Shown here: piece after piece, positions 1-9,186 of the stretch
How positions within the stretch are numbered: the first letter of the stretch is position 1
Layout: each line of letters starts with the position of its first letter
NCBI RefSeq assembly: GCF_036192275.1
Contig: NZ_CP108088.1
Span: forward strand, 496,001 to 560,000
DNA length: 64,000 nt
DNA from: Streptomyces sp. NBC_00250
Lineage (GTDB): Bacteria > Actinomycetota > Actinomycetes > Streptomycetales > Streptomycetaceae
Direction of reading: 5' to 3'
The notes under the pieces: model-generated
What the model was told of the DNA's origin: nothing
The model's database searches: none
The model's input: the letters and a program-made list of their open reading frames with translations, nothing else
Made by a program: the position numbers and the translations under genes

Positions 1-1
1 C

Positions 2-1285
2 GACGTGATCGAGGATGACGGTCGTGCGTGGATCGTCATGCGCCTGGTGCCTGGGCGGTCTCTGGCGCAGGAGGTAGATGCGTCAGGGGCGTTGAGTCCG
101 CAGCGAACGGCCGAGATCGGGCTGGAGATCCTCGCGGCGCTGGAAGCCGCCCACGCCGAAGGCATCTTGCACCGGGATGTGAAGCCACAGAACGTGCTCT
201 TGGATGATGAGGGCAAGGCAGTGCTGACCGACTTCGGAATCGCTTCCGTCATGGGTACCACGCAGCCCTTGACGGCGACCGGGATGGTGGTGGGCACGGT
301 GGGTTACGTTGCCCCGGAGCGGTTGTCAGGATCCGACGTGGGTCCCAAGGCGGATCTGTGGTCGCTCGGCGCAACGTTGTACTTCATGGTCGAGGGGCGC
401 CCGGCATACAACGCCGACGATGTCGTTGCCATGATCGCCGCGGTCGCAACCCGTGACCCCGAGCCGATGCGCCGGGCCGGTGCGCTCGCGCCCGCCATCG
501 CGGGGTTGCTGATCCGAGACGTCGGGACACGCTGGGATACGGAGGCGACCAAGGCGTACCTGCAAGCGGTCGTCGCAGGCAGGCTGGACCTCGACACGAT
601 GGCACTTCTCGCACCGCGTCCGGAGGCGCCGACCGTGCCGGCCCCGCGCTTTTCATGGAACCAGAGTCCCCCGGCAGCCACGCCCGAGGCCGGCGACGCC
701 CCCGCTCGCCCGCTCCGCCCACGAGGACTGACGTGGCTGGTGGCCTCCGCGGCAGCCGTGGCGCTCGTGGCCGGAGGGATAGCCATAGGCATGCAGCTGA
801 CCGGTGGAGATGGCGAGGCCGCTTCGAAGCCCCCGGAGGCCAACAGATTCAAGGCGGCCCCGAAGATCTGCCAGTCAGGTCTCATGAGCACGGACCAGGT
901 CGGCAAACTGGTGTCGCAGCCACGGGCGAGCGGCGGGCCGATCAACACCGTGGCGGTGAACCAGTGCGAGTTCAAGAGCGACAGCGACGGAGACAGTCTG
1001 CTCGTGGAAGTCATGGTGCATGGGAGCGTCAAGGCGGCCACCGACCTGTTCGAGGAACCCGACGGTCCCATTGGCAGGTATCGCTATGCGACTGGTCATA
1101 CAAGCCCCGCGCTTGGGGATCAGGCGGAGGCCGTAGGGACATCCAACGCCGTGGTGGCCCTCGTCCGAATCAGCAACCTCACGATCGAAATCCGCCATGA
1201 GGGCAGCGGCAGCGTGGGATTCGTGATGCCCTTCGTACGCCAGGTCGTGGCAGCGGCGGAAGCCGAGGCTCGGCCAGCCACATAG
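2..1285 (+). CDS. Ser/Thr protein kinase, PknB type (5' end outside window)
   Basis: Membrane-anchored eukaryotic-type protein kinase; the reading frame is open at the left edge, so the ATP-binding lobe is missing and the GTG at 5 is not the true start. In the visible fragment the catalytic loop HRDVKPQN starts near residue 56, DFG is at 76-78 and the APE-like VAPERL near 102. A Pro/Ala linker (200-240) leads to one transmembrane helix (about 242-264). The extracytoplasmic domain of about 160 residues has two cysteines (KICQSG, NQCEFK) and resembles DUF3558-type sensor domains, which is inference. This is the usual Streptomyces layout of a cytoplasmic kinase with an outside ligand-binding module. 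Its ligand and targets cannot be read from the sequence. Confidence 0.88.
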   Translation, partial: DVIEDDGRAWIVMRLVPGRSLAQEVDASGALSPQRTAEIGLEILAALEAAHAEGILHRDVKPQNVLLDDEGKAVLTDFGIASVMGTTQPLTATGMVVGTVGYVAPERLSGSDVGPKADLWSLGATLYFMVEGRPAYNADDVVAMIAAVATRDPEPMRRAGALAPAIAGLLIRDVGTRWDTEATKAYLQAVVAGRLDLDTMALLAPRPEAPTVPAPRFSWNQSPPAATPEAGDAPARPLRPRGLTWLVASAAAVALVAGGIAIGMQLTGGDGEAASKPPEANRFKAAPKICQSGLMSTDQVGKLVSQPRASGGPINTVAVNQCEFKSDSDGDSLLVEVMVHGSVKAATDLFEEPDGPIGRYRYATGHTSPALGDQAEAVGTSNAVVALVRISNLTIEIRHEGSGSVGFVMPFVRQVVAAAEAEARPAT

Positions 1286-1861
1286 CCTACGACCTTGCCT
1301 GGGTCCTGCACGCGCCGTACGACTGAGCCACTCAGGGACGCTGGGCTGCTGGTAGAGCAGGTATCCGAGGGTCAGTGCGACCACGATGTCGGGCACGGTC
1401 GGCCGTGCCCGACGAACGCTGACGCCACCCCAAGGCTGTGGTCCTGCCCAGGCCGTGGGGTCCGCGGACGGCGACGCGGCGCTGCCGGGGCAGGGCGTCC
1501 AGGCGCAGGTGCTGAAGCAAGCCGCCGTGCATGCCCTGGTGGGGGCACACGGTGCGGCTGGGGCGGGGGCGTATCGGTGGCGCGGGCGGCGCGCTCACGC
1601 TGGTGCTGGTGTTCCTGGTCGGCCGCCCGCCTCGGTAGTCACCGGGGCGCCGGTCCGCCGTAGGCGCCCGCCGCACCGGCACAGGACCGGCAGCGTGACA
1701 GCCAGTCGTCGGAGTGAGGCCGGCCAGAATCGCAGCTCGTCTCATCTCTCCTCCTGGACAAGGGGGCTGGTGTGGGAATGCCGTGCAATCAGCGACCCTC
1801 TGGCGAAGAATGAACCGCCGGAATACCGTCGATGTCGGTAACCCGACAGGAGGAGATCGCG
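1286..1861. other. Non-coding stretch after the kinase
   Basis: About 575 bases between the kinase stop and the next start. Apart from the hairpin at 1389-1412 I see no supported gene; open frames on both strands have the Arg/Pro/Gly-rich composition of GC shadows and no recognisable domain. Confidence 0.5.
1389..1412 (+). terminator. Hairpin terminator of the kinase
   Basis: Perfect 10-bp stem (TCGGGCACGG / CCGTGCCCGA) with a TCGG loop, about 100 bases after the kinase stop. No U-tract follows, as is usual in high-GC actinomycetes. Confidence 0.5.
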
Positions 1862-2836
1862 GTGGGAGCGCTCAAGGCACTGGGAGTCGGCGAGGAGGAG
1901 GAGCGCCTGTACCGACTCCTGTTGTCCGGTCCCGACCGGACACTGGCCGACCTGTCGGAGGCGCTGGGCGCCCCACCGGCACCGCTGCGTCGGCGGCTGC
2001 GGGCGCTGGAGGACACCGGGCTCGTCTCCCGCACCCCGACCCGTCCCGTCCGCTACCGTCCGGCGCCTCCCGGACCGGCCGTGGACGTCCTGATCGCCCG
2101 CAGACAGGAGCAGTTGGACCGGACCCGCTCCGAGGCGAAGGAGCTGACCCAGCTGTGGGAAGAGGGGACGGGCCGGGAACCGGCGGTCGAGGTCGTCCAG
2201 GGAGCCGAGGCAAACATCCAGCTCTTCCTGCAGACGCAGCGATCCGCCCGCGAGGAGATCCTCACCTTCGACAAACCTCCGTACGTCGTCGAGGGGGTCG
2301 GAAGGCAGGCCGAGGTCCAGCGCGATCGCATGGCCCATGGGGTGCGCTATCGCACCCTCTACGACCGGGAGTCGCTGCTCGAACCGGAGCAGCACGCTCT
2401 CGCTCGTGAGCTCGCGGCCCACGGAGAACAGGCCCGGGTCCTCGACGGCGTCCCCCTCAAGGCCCTCATCGCCGACGGCACCACGGCCCTCGTCCCGGTC
2501 CAGCTCACCGAGGACCGGCACGCGGTGATTCTGCGCGACTCGCCGCTGCTCGACGCGCTCGTCTCCCTCTTCGAGCTCCTGTGGCAGCGGGCCACTCCCC
2601 TGTGGCCGACCGGCCGGCCCGAGCAGACGGACGGGCTCAGCGACTTCGACAAACTGCTGCTCGGCTACGCGGCCGTCGGCTGCACGGACGAGGTCACCGC
2701 CCGCAAGACCGGCCTCAACCAACGCACCATCGAACGCCACATGCGCCGCATCATGGACGCCCTCGGCGCACGCACCCGCTTCCAGGCCGGCCTCCAGGCC
2801 GGCCTGAAGGGATATCTCGGCGACCGGGAGACCTGA
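1862..2836 (+). CDS. TrmB/LuxR-type helix-turn-helix regulator
   Basis: DNA-binding regulator of about 324 residues with two recognisable ends. The N-terminal 70 residues form a TrmB-like winged helix (LADLSEALGAPPAPLRRRLR, then LEDTGLVSR). The C-terminal 65 residues form a LuxR/GerE-type HTH (GCTDEVTARKTGLNQRTIER, then HMRRIMDALGARTRFQ). The middle is the ligand-sensing region common in this Streptomyces-expanded family. The start is set at GTG 1862 because AGGAGGAG at 1848-1855 lies 6 bases upstream; the in-frame ATG at 1832 has no such site. It may control the adjacent secreted protease on the opposite strand, but that is only positional inference. Confidence 0.85.
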   Translation: MGALKALGVGEEEERLYRLLLSGPDRTLADLSEALGAPPAPLRRRLRALEDTGLVSRTPTRPVRYRPAPPGPAVDVLIARRQEQLDRTRSEAKELTQLWEEGTGREPAVEVVQGAEANIQLFLQTQRSAREEILTFDKPPYVVEGVGRQAEVQRDRMAHGVRYRTLYDRESLLEPEQHALARELAAHGEQARVLDGVPLKALIADGTTALVPVQLTEDRHAVILRDSPLLDALVSLFELLWQRATPLWPTGRPEQTDGLSDFDKLLLGYAAVGCTDEVTARKTGLNQRTIERHMRRIMDALGARTRFQAGLQAGLKGYLGDRET

Positions 2837-2874
2837 GGCTTGGGCTGCTTTGCTGCCCTGGCGGACAGGGAGAA

Positions 2875-2903
2875 GCCTGGCACGGCAGCGCGCCGTACCA
2901 GGC
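2875..2903. terminator. Hairpin between the regulator and the protease
   Basis: 12-bp stem (GCCTGGCACGGC / GCCGTACCAGGC) with one mismatch and a 5-base loop. It lies 38 bases after the regulator stop and 45 bases past the end of the convergent protease, so it can serve both. Confidence 0.55.
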
Positions 2904-2948
2904 GACTCGGAAGGAAGAACGGCCCTTCCGAGGAACGAGCGGGGCAGG

Positions 2949-4748
2949 TCAGTCGATCGAGCAGGTCATGTACCACTGCTGCTTGGTGCAGGTGACCGTG
3001 GTTGAGGCGCTGCCGGTGCCACCCTTGTCGTCGGTGACGGTGAGCGTGGTCCGGTAGGTTCCGGACGAGCCGGCGGGGAACTGGTGGCTGATCTCGGAAC
3101 CGGTGCCCGTCGTGCCGTCACCGAAGTTCCAGCGGTACGAGGTGAGGGTGCCGTCCGGGTCGTAGGAGCCCGCGGAGTTCAGCGAACAGTGCCCGTTGAC
3201 CGTGCAGAAACCGTCGACCTTGGCAGTGGGCTTGTCGTTGTGGTTGGGCGCGAGCAGACGGAAGGTGGTCTGGTTGCCACCGGTGCGGCTGGAGGAGTCA
3301 CTGACCGTCAGCTTCACGGTGTAGGTGCCGTAGGCGGCGTAGGAGTGCGTGGGCTTGACACCGGTGCCGGTGGTGCCGTCGCCGAAGTCCCAGCGGTAGG
3401 AGAGCCCGCTGCCGCCGGTGAGTGAGGCGTCGAAGGTGCAGGCCCGGGTGGCCCGGTCGCAGTCGGAGACGAACGTCGCCTGGGGTGCGCCGGTGCCGCC
3501 GGCCGGGTACGCCGCCGTGTCGGTCACGTCGAGCAGCGGCTCCTTGGCGCCGTCGCCGGAGGTGTCGGTCCATGTGGCGTTGCCGGTGGCGACGAGCCGG
3601 TCGCGGACGGCGAGGACGCCGGCCCTGTTGGTGGGCTTGGCGCTGCCACGGGTGAGCCAGCCGGCAGCACCGGCGACGTGCGGCGCCGCCTGGGACGTAC
3701 CGCTGTAGTTCGAGTAGCCGCCGTCCTTGAAGGCGGAACGGATGCAGTCGCCGGGTGCCGCGAGGTCGACGCCGCGCCCGAAGTTGCTGAAGTTGGAGAG
3801 GCTGTCGTCCTTGTTGGTGTTCTTCGCATTGCACCAGGCGAAGTCGCCGAGGCCGCCGGGCTTTCCGTCACCGTCGCTGAGCGACGAGACGGTGATGGCG
3901 TCCGCGACGTTGGCGGGGCTCTGGTCGGCGACGTCACGCTTGTCGTTTCCGGCCGAGACCACGACCACGATGCCCTTGGCGATGGCCCGGTTGACGGCGT
4001 CGTCGACGGCCTGGACGGTGCCGTCGAAGCCGAGGCTCAGATTGACGACCTCGATCTCGGCGGCGTGCGCGGTCACCCAGTCGATGCCGTTGACGATCTC
4101 CTCCGTGCTGCCGCTGCCCTTGCTGTTCAGCGACTTGACCGACCAGAGTCGCGCGCCGGGGGCGACACCGACGTACCCGATCCCGTTGTCGAGGCCGCCC
4201 ACGATGCCGGCGACGTTGCTGCCGTGCCCGTTGTCGTCCATGCCCGCGTTCTCCACGCAGGAGGTGACGGCGACACAGTTCACCCGGCGGACCACGTTGA
4301 GGTCCGGGTGGGTGTAGTCGATGCCCGAGTCGATGACGGCCACGTCCACGTCGACCCTCTCGTCGCGCCCGTCACCCACCTTCAGACCGGAGTTGGCAGT
4401 GGCTCCGATCCGGGCGGTGCCGTTCGGTGTGGCCTGACCGTGGGCGTGGGCGACCGCGGACTTCTCCACGTACGCGACGTTCGGGTTGGCCCGGAGCGCG
4501 GCCACGGCCGTCGGCGTCAGCTCCGCGGAGAACCCTTCGAGCGCCGAGCGGTAGACCGAGCCGAGCTCGACGCCCGCGGCGGAACGGGCGACCGAGACCG
4601 GATCGGCGGCGGTGCCGTTCTTCAGGACGACGACGTACCGCGCGCCCTCCTGCGGCGCCGCTTCAACGCCTTGAGCGACCGCCGGAAGAGTGCCGAACAC
4701 CGCAGCTGCTGCCGCCGTCAGGCCCGCAGATATCGCGAACCGTCTCAT
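2949..4748 (-). CDS. Secreted S8 subtilisin-like protease with two PKD domains
   Basis: Exported serine endopeptidase of 599 residues. In order: signal peptide (MRRFAISAGL, cleavage after about VAQG), I9-type inhibitory propeptide (about 35-110), S8 catalytic domain, and two C-terminal PKD repeats, each with WxFGDGTTGTG. The triad is visible: Asp140 in VAVIDSGIDYTHPD, His175 in NGHGSNVAG and Ser352 in GTSQAAPHVAG. PKD domains usually mediate substrate or wall binding. The start is ATG 4748, with GGGAGG a few bases upstream and the signal peptide beginning there; the frame stays open 40 codons further but that part is not signal-like. The two PKD tails lack the LPXTG and hydrophobic end of anchored proteins, so free secretion is likely. 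Confidence 0.93.
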   Translation of the reverse strand: MRRFAISAGLTAAAAAVFGTLPAVAQGVEAAPQEGARYVVVLKNGTAADPVSVARSAAGVELGSVYRSALEGFSAELTPTAVAALRANPNVAYVEKSAVAHAHGQATPNGTARIGATANSGLKVGDGRDERVDVDVAVIDSGIDYTHPDLNVVRRVNCVAVTSCVENAGMDDNGHGSNVAGIVGGLDNGIGYVGVAPGARLWSVKSLNSKGSGSTEEIVNGIDWVTAHAAEIEVVNLSLGFDGTVQAVDDAVNRAIAKGIVVVVSAGNDKRDVADQSPANVADAITVSSLSDGDGKPGGLGDFAWCNAKNTNKDDSLSNFSNFGRGVDLAAPGDCIRSAFKDGGYSNYSGTSQAAPHVAGAAGWLTRGSAKPTNRAGVLAVRDRLVATGNATWTDTSGDGAKEPLLDVTDTAAYPAGGTGAPQATFVSDCDRATRACTFDASLTGGSGLSYRWDFGDGTTGTGVKPTHSYAAYGTYTVKLTVSDSSSRTGGNQTTFRLLAPNHNDKPTAKVDGFCTVNGHCSLNSAGSYDPDGTLTSYRWNFGDGTTGTGSEISHQFPAGSSGTYRTTLTVTDDKGGTGSASTTVTCTKQQWYMTCSID

Positions 4749-4990
4749 GCTTCCTCCCAAGTGGGGGTGGGGATGTCGGCCCAGACAGTAGGGGCAGCAC
4801 GAGCGCACGGGTACACCGGTTTCCCGGCACTGTCGCCAATCCGACAGCACGGCTGAGAGCCGGAACACGGCGGTTGTTGAAGCTCCGTCGAGGACTTCGG
4901 CTGGTCCAACACCCGGGCGTGGGTGGAGCGAAGCCTTCGCCCCGGGGGGCGGATCTGTGCGATGACAAGGCTGTGTGGGCGCTGGACCGC

Positions 4991-5185
4991 GTGATCACGG
5001 CGTCCGAGCCGTCCAGGACAGCCCCGCTCACTGGCGTGACTCCGCGCCGGTTCGACCGGGTGGTGCGTGCACTGCGGCACGAAGCGCCGACATCGCTCGG
5101 CGATGCCGGCCGTGAGGATTCCGCTGGAGGACCGGGTTCTGCTGGTGGCCGCTCAGACCGGCCGGCACATCCCTCCTCGACGGCG
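4991..5185 (+). pseudogene. IS5-family transposase remnant (N-terminal piece)
   Basis: A short relic of a DDE_Tnp_4 / IS5-type transposase. It begins with GTG and reads ITASEPSRTAPLTG, then RRFDRVVRALRHEAP; a frameshift near 5110 moves the match to another frame, IPLEDRVLLVAA. These are the N-terminal hallmarks of the family (SEPS.., LSP..F, LPLEDRVLLVA). Nothing of the catalytic DDE core remains, so it is inactive. Confidence 0.6.
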
Positions 5186-5553
5186 TCCCCATTCGGCACC
5201 TCCAGGAGGCCGAGTCCTGGGACGACGCACGCGGCTGCCTACTGCGCCGGGTCGGGGCGGCTACTCACCGAGGCCGAGGATCGAGATGCGCATGCACATG
5301 GCCCGTCAGTAGACAGGCCGCCCCGCAAGCTTGCTGATCACCCCCCGGGGATCGATCTGTTGCTGCCCGCCTGGAACGAGTCACAGTGCGGGGACTGCGG
5401 GAGGTTCGACATCCTGCGGTGACGGCTGCCTTGTCCTGCGGGGCCCCTTGGCGAACGGCGGGTGGGCCGTGAAGCCTTCGGCTCCGTAGCGGCGGTTGCC
5501 GTCGGCTCGATCGAGGGTGGCGAGATGGTCGGCGTCGCATCCCTTCCCGTCCG
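5186..5553. other. Stretch without supported gene
   Basis: Between the transposase relic and the end of the FAD/TPR gene I see no gene, repeat or convincing hairpin. Confidence 0.4.
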
Positions 5554-8295
5554 TCAGAGGCTCAGTCCGGCCAGCCTGCGCCGGTCGAGCGGGGACGCGC
5601 GACGATCGAGGCGTTGTTCGAGGAGGTGGCGGGCGGTGTCGCCGTGACCTGCCTCCACCAGCGCGTACAGCAATGTCTCCTCGATGACCTCGCGCTGTGC
5701 CGCGCTGCCTCCCACGCGGCGCAGCGAGGGCAGCAGTTCGCGCAGTTCCCGCACCGCGGTGGCCCATTCCTCCTCCAGGACCGCTTCCAGCGCGCTGCAC
5801 AGCGGGACGACGACCTCCCGCTGCACCGGGTCCGCGCCGGCCGCGTGTGTGCGCAGGCGGCGGAGTGCGGGGAGGTCGTCGGCGGCGGCGAGGGCGAGGG
5901 CGCTGTGCAGGGCCGTGAATGCGGTCGAGGGACGTTCGACCAGATCGCGGGCGACCGCGTCGAGCACGCCGTCGACGGGGACCCGACCGGTCCAGTTCCT
6001 GGACATGCGGGCCCGCCACAGCAGGGAGCCGGAGTCGACGAGGGCCCGCACCCCGTTCACCTGGCCCGGGGCGAGCTGGGCGAACCAACGGCGACGCACC
6101 GCCGCGGAGTCGTCGAGGGCCAGTTCGTGGAGCGCCACGTGCCAGGAGAAATGCGCCCGGTGCACGGCTCCCCGCCCCTGGCCGCCGATCCAGCCGTCGA
6201 GCCAGTCCCGGCCGGTGCGGTGCTCACCGGACTCGTAGTGGACGTGGGCGAGGGCGTGCACGGCATGGCCGGAGGCGGGTTGTGCGGCGAGTGCTGCCTG
6301 GGCGAGCTCGCCGGCCTCCTCGATCCTTCCTTGCTCCTGCCGGACGAAGGAGAGGAGCGAGGTGTGGAACCAGTGCCCTTCGTAGACGGACGCGGTCCGC
6401 TCCACCAGACCCAGGGCCAGTGTGCCGTCGAGATCCGCGACGCCGGAGAAGGCGATGGTGGGGACGGCGATGCCGAGCGCGAAGGCGTCGGCGGGGAAGC
6501 GGCCGAGGTGGTCGACGAGAGCCGTGTCGCCGTCGCCGGTTCCGTCGCCCGCGGTGCCCGCGTGGGCTTCGTGCTCCCTGATGCGGCGCGTCACGACGTC
6601 GACGAACGACCGCTCCCGCTCGTCGCCGCGTTCCCGCACGCTGCGCTGTGCGTCCGCCAGCTCCCGGGCGACATCGACGTCTGCTCCACACTCGTGACCG
6701 AGCAGGGCGAGTGCGGCGTGCCCGAGCGCGAACCCGGGGTCCAGTTCGGTGGCACGCGCGAACGACTCGGCCGCCTTCGCCCGTACGGTGATCACCCGGG
6801 CAAGCCCGCAGCGGAAGGACGCCGCAGCTGCGGCATGGGTGGACAGCGGCAGCCCGAACTGGTCGGTGGGCCGGCGGCGTACCGACCGGGGGGCGCTGGT
6901 GAGCGGGGTGAGTACGGCCTCGGCGATCTCCTTGGCCTGCTGACGGATCTCGGGGATCGCGGTCGTCTCCCACAGCTCGCCCCGGCGGGGCGCGCCCAGT
7001 GTGAACAGCGGCCGCTCCGGGCGCCCTTGGGCGTCGAGCAGCCTGCCTCCGTCGGTGGACACGCCGATGCCCAGCGGTCCGGGTGCGGCGAGGCCGTCGG
7101 ACAGCAGCCCGCTCCACAACGGGTCGCCGCCGCCGTCGGCCCGCAGCCCCGGCCCCGTACAGTCCACCACCCATGCCACGCGCAACTCACGGCCGTCGGC
7201 GAGGGAGACGATCAGGCCGCCGTCCTTCTGTGGTGCCGCGGAGGCGACCCGGCCGGCGTGGACGCGGAGCCTGCGGGCGGTGCGCGCCCGGGCGACGGTC
7301 TCGGCGGTGGAGGGTGCCATGCGGTGCCGGTGCACGTTCCACGGGGTGGCGTCACGGCCGAGGAACTCCGCCCGCTCGTCGTCGGTGAGGCCCTGCCAGA
7401 GCCGTACGATCTCGGGCCGCAGCCCGTCGAGCGCGGGCCGCCAGTCGCCGTGGGCGCGACGCGTGGCGGCGAAGTGCCGCGTCAGCTCCCTGCGGAGTCG
7501 GTGGAACGGGAGGGCGGCGAGGCCCGGCGGCGGCGGTACGGGGGGCAGCGGGGCGACCGCGTGCGGCTGGGGAAGCAGCCCGCCACGGGACACGGCGTGC
7601 ACCGTGCGGCCGGGACGGTCGAGGACGAGCGCGAGATCGACGGCGGTGAGTCCGGTGCCGACGAGCAGGACGTCGTCCGACTCGCCGACTGCGTCGAGCG
7701 CGCCCGGCGTCCAGGGGCGGGGGACGAACCGGTCGGAGGCGACCAGCTCGGCCGGGGCCCAGCCGGACCGGCCCGCCGCGGGCCCGGTGGCGAGGACCAC
7801 GCTGTCCGCCGTCACCGTGCCGCCGTCGGCGAGCTGGAGCTCCAGACGCCCCCTGGCCGCGTCGGCGCACCCCGTGGCCCTGGTGCGCAGCCGCCGTACG
7901 GAGACCGTGCCGTGCGCCGTGATGATGGCCCGGCCGAGCGTGTCGGCGAGGTACGAGCCGAAGCGGTACCGGGAGGCGAAGTCCGCCGCCGTGACGGTGG
8001 GATCGCCGTGCCGGCAGAGCCAGCGCCGGAAGTGACCCGGATCGTCCGGGTAGCAGCTCATGCCGCCGACGGGCACGTTGAGCCGGTGCTCGGGGACCTC
8101 GGTGGCGTACGCGGTGCCCCGGCCCGCCTCCGGCGCGGGGTCGACGAGGATCAGATCGAGCGGGATTCGGCGCCGGGCCGCCCCTTCGCACAGCTGGACG
8201 GCGACGAGCGCACCGGCCGCGCCCGCACCGACGACTGCCACGGTCGGTCGAGGACGGGCGGACTCGGCGGACGGCGAGGACACGACAGGTACCAC
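5554..8295 (-). CDS. FAD/NAD(P)-binding protein fused to a TPR protein
   Basis: A 913-residue protein in two halves. The first about 500 residues match the FAD-NAD(P)-binding family (Pfam NAD_binding_9): a Rossmann dinucleotide motif AVVGAGAAGALVAV near the N-terminus, then RGTAYATEVPEHRLNVP, VVLATGPAAG and a second site LLVGTGLTAVDLAL. The last about 370 residues read as a helical TPR protein like TTC38 (ATELDPGFALGHAALALLGH, HAVHALAHVHYESGEH, HFSWHVALHELALDD). The junction lies near LPLSTHAAAAASFRCG. The start is GTG 8295, with GGAGG at 8301-8305; starting at 8457 would place coding sequence over the promoter shared with the Rrf2 gene. Substrate is unknown; redox or hydroxylation chemistry is inferred from the fold. 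Confidence 0.8.
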   Translation of the reverse strand: MVPVVSSPSAESARPRPTVAVVGAGAAGALVAVQLCEGAARRRIPLDLILVDPAPEAGRGTAYATEVPEHRLNVPVGGMSCYPDDPGHFRRWLCRHGDPTVTAADFASRYRFGSYLADTLGRAIITAHGTVSVRRLRTRATGCADAARGRLELQLADGGTVTADSVVLATGPAAGRSGWAPAELVASDRFVPRPWTPGALDAVGESDDVLLVGTGLTAVDLALVLDRPGRTVHAVSRGGLLPQPHAVAPLPPVPPPPGLAALPFHRLRRELTRHFAATRRAHGDWRPALDGLRPEIVRLWQGLTDDERAEFLGRDATPWNVHRHRMAPSTAETVARARTARRLRVHAGRVASAAPQKDGGLIVSLADGRELRVAWVVDCTGPGLRADGGGDPLWSGLLSDGLAAPGPLGIGVSTDGGRLLDAQGRPERPLFTLGAPRRGELWETTAIPEIRQQAKEIAEAVLTPLTSAPRSVRRRPTDQFGLPLSTHAAAAASFRCGLARVITVRAKAAESFARATELDPGFALGHAALALLGHECGADVDVARELADAQRSVRERGDERERSFVDVVTRRIREHEAHAGTAGDGTGDGDTALVDHLGRFPADAFALGIAVPTIAFSGVADLDGTLALGLVERTASVYEGHWFHTSLLSFVRQEQGRIEEAGELAQAALAAQPASGHAVHALAHVHYESGEHRTGRDWLDGWIGGQGRGAVHRAHFSWHVALHELALDDSAAVRRRWFAQLAPGQVNGVRALVDSGSLLWRARMSRNWTGRVPVDGVLDAVARDLVERPSTAFTALHSALALAAADDLPALRRLRTHAAGADPVQREVVVPLCSALEAVLEEEWATAVRELRELLPSLRRVGGSAAQREVIEETLLYALVEAGHGDTARHLLEQRLDRRASPLDRRRLAGLSL

Positions 8296-8332
8296 GGAAA
8301 CCTCCGACCAGGGGCGGGTACTGCACAGCCAA

Positions 8333-8353
8333 TGTTCACTATGTCGATGAACA
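8333..8353. promoter_or_regulatory. Inverted repeat, candidate Rrf2 operator
   Basis: TGTTCA-N9-TGAACA, a perfect 6-bp inverted repeat in the divergent spacer between the FAD/TPR gene and the Rrf2 gene. It is notably AT-richer than its surroundings. Position and symmetry suggest an operator for the neighbouring regulator; this is inference. Confidence 0.45.
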
Positions 8354-8464
8354 AAGTGGAGTTGCAACGCCGCTTCCGGACAACAACGACGCGCCAGAGT
8401 GCTGTTGACGGCCTGTGAGCACCGCCGCAGGTCAGGTTCGCGCTCCTCGTGAGACATTGAGTCC

Positions 8465-8926
8465 GTGAGGATCTCAGCACGAACGGACTACGCCATCCGG
8501 GCCATGGCCGAGTTGGCCTGCTCCCCGGACCGGCCTCTCAAGGCCGAGGACATCGCCGGACGCCAGGACATCCCCGTCCGCTTCCTCTTCGTCGTGCTGA
8601 GCGACTTGCGGCAGGCGCGTCTGGTGCTCAGCGTGCGCGGGCCCGACGGTGGTTACTCCCTCGCCCGGCCGCCCGTGGAGATCACCCTCGCCGACGTCAT
8701 CCGCGCGATGGACGGACCGCTCGTCAGTGTGCGGGACCTGAAGCTGACGGGTCTTGAGTACCAGGGTGCGGCGGCTCCCATGCCGGATGTGTGGCGTGCT
8801 GTGCGGACGAGTCTGCGCCAGGTCCTGGAGGGCACGACCCTCGCGGATCTGGCGACGGGCACCCTGCCCGAGCTCGTACGGGACCGGGCCCGCGACTACA
8901 ACGACGACGTGCGGACGTACCCGTAG
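8465..8926 (+). CDS. Rrf2-family transcriptional regulator
   Basis: 153-residue winged-helix regulator starting at GTG 8465. Family hallmarks: RISARTDYAIRAMAELA at the N-terminus, the recognition helix region IPVRFLFVVLSDLRQARLV, and RGPDGGYSLARP in the wing. It has only one cysteine (residue 19), so it cannot bind an Fe-S cluster through the three-Cys set of IscR or NsrR and must sense something else. It is divergent from the FAD/TPR fusion with a short shared spacer holding an inverted repeat, so autoregulation plus control of that gene is the likely arrangement. Confidence 0.88.
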   Translation: MRISARTDYAIRAMAELACSPDRPLKAEDIAGRQDIPVRFLFVVLSDLRQARLVLSVRGPDGGYSLARPPVEITLADVIRAMDGPLVSVRDLKLTGLEYQGAAAPMPDVWRAVRTSLRQVLEGTTLADLATGTLPELVRDRARDYNDDVRTYP

Positions 8927-9070
8927 CGTCCAAGACCGTTCGGCGACCAACCCCCTACGTCCGCGCGGGCTGCGCGACGGCCAGGCCGCCGGGAGCTCCC
9001 TGCGGGGCCCGGACCGCAGCCGATGACCTGACGCCACCCCGGCAGGGCTCGGCTCGGCTTCTTCCAGGGG

Positions 9071-9132
9071 CCCGGAAGTGGGCGCCTGACCTGGGCTCAT
9101 GCCCGGAAGTGGGCGCCTGACCTGGGCTCATG
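9071..9132. repeat. 31-bp tandem duplication
   Basis: Two exact consecutive copies of a 31-base unit (9071-9101 and 9102-9132) starting CCCGGAAGTGGGCGCCTG. The unit contains one arm and the loop of the adjacent terminator, so the duplication offers the 3' arm two possible pairing partners. Confidence 0.85.
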
Positions 9133-9149
9133 CCCGGCAGGCGCCCACT
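9108..9149 (-). terminator. Strong hairpin terminator of the lectin/hydrolase gene
   Basis: Perfect 12-bp stem (AGTGGGCGCCTG / CAGGCGCCCACT) with an 18-base loop holding a second small stem GGGC/GCCC. It lies 38 bases past the stop of the minus-strand gene. Its core 9112-9146 matches 12778-12812 at 31 of 35 positions. Confidence 0.75.
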
Positions 9150-9186
9150 GGCCGCGCCGACCGGCGCGATGGAGGGTGTGTCGTGT

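Noticed and set aside
1295..1745. Open frames on both strands between the kinase and the regulator
   Set aside because: No conserved blocks, no ribosome sites and shadow-like composition; left as non-coding.
5614..8418. 934-codon plus-strand open frame opposite the FAD/TPR gene
   Set aside because: Antisense shadow of a high-GC gene: Gly/Arg/Glu-rich, no domain, no ribosome site, while the minus strand encodes a recognisable protein.
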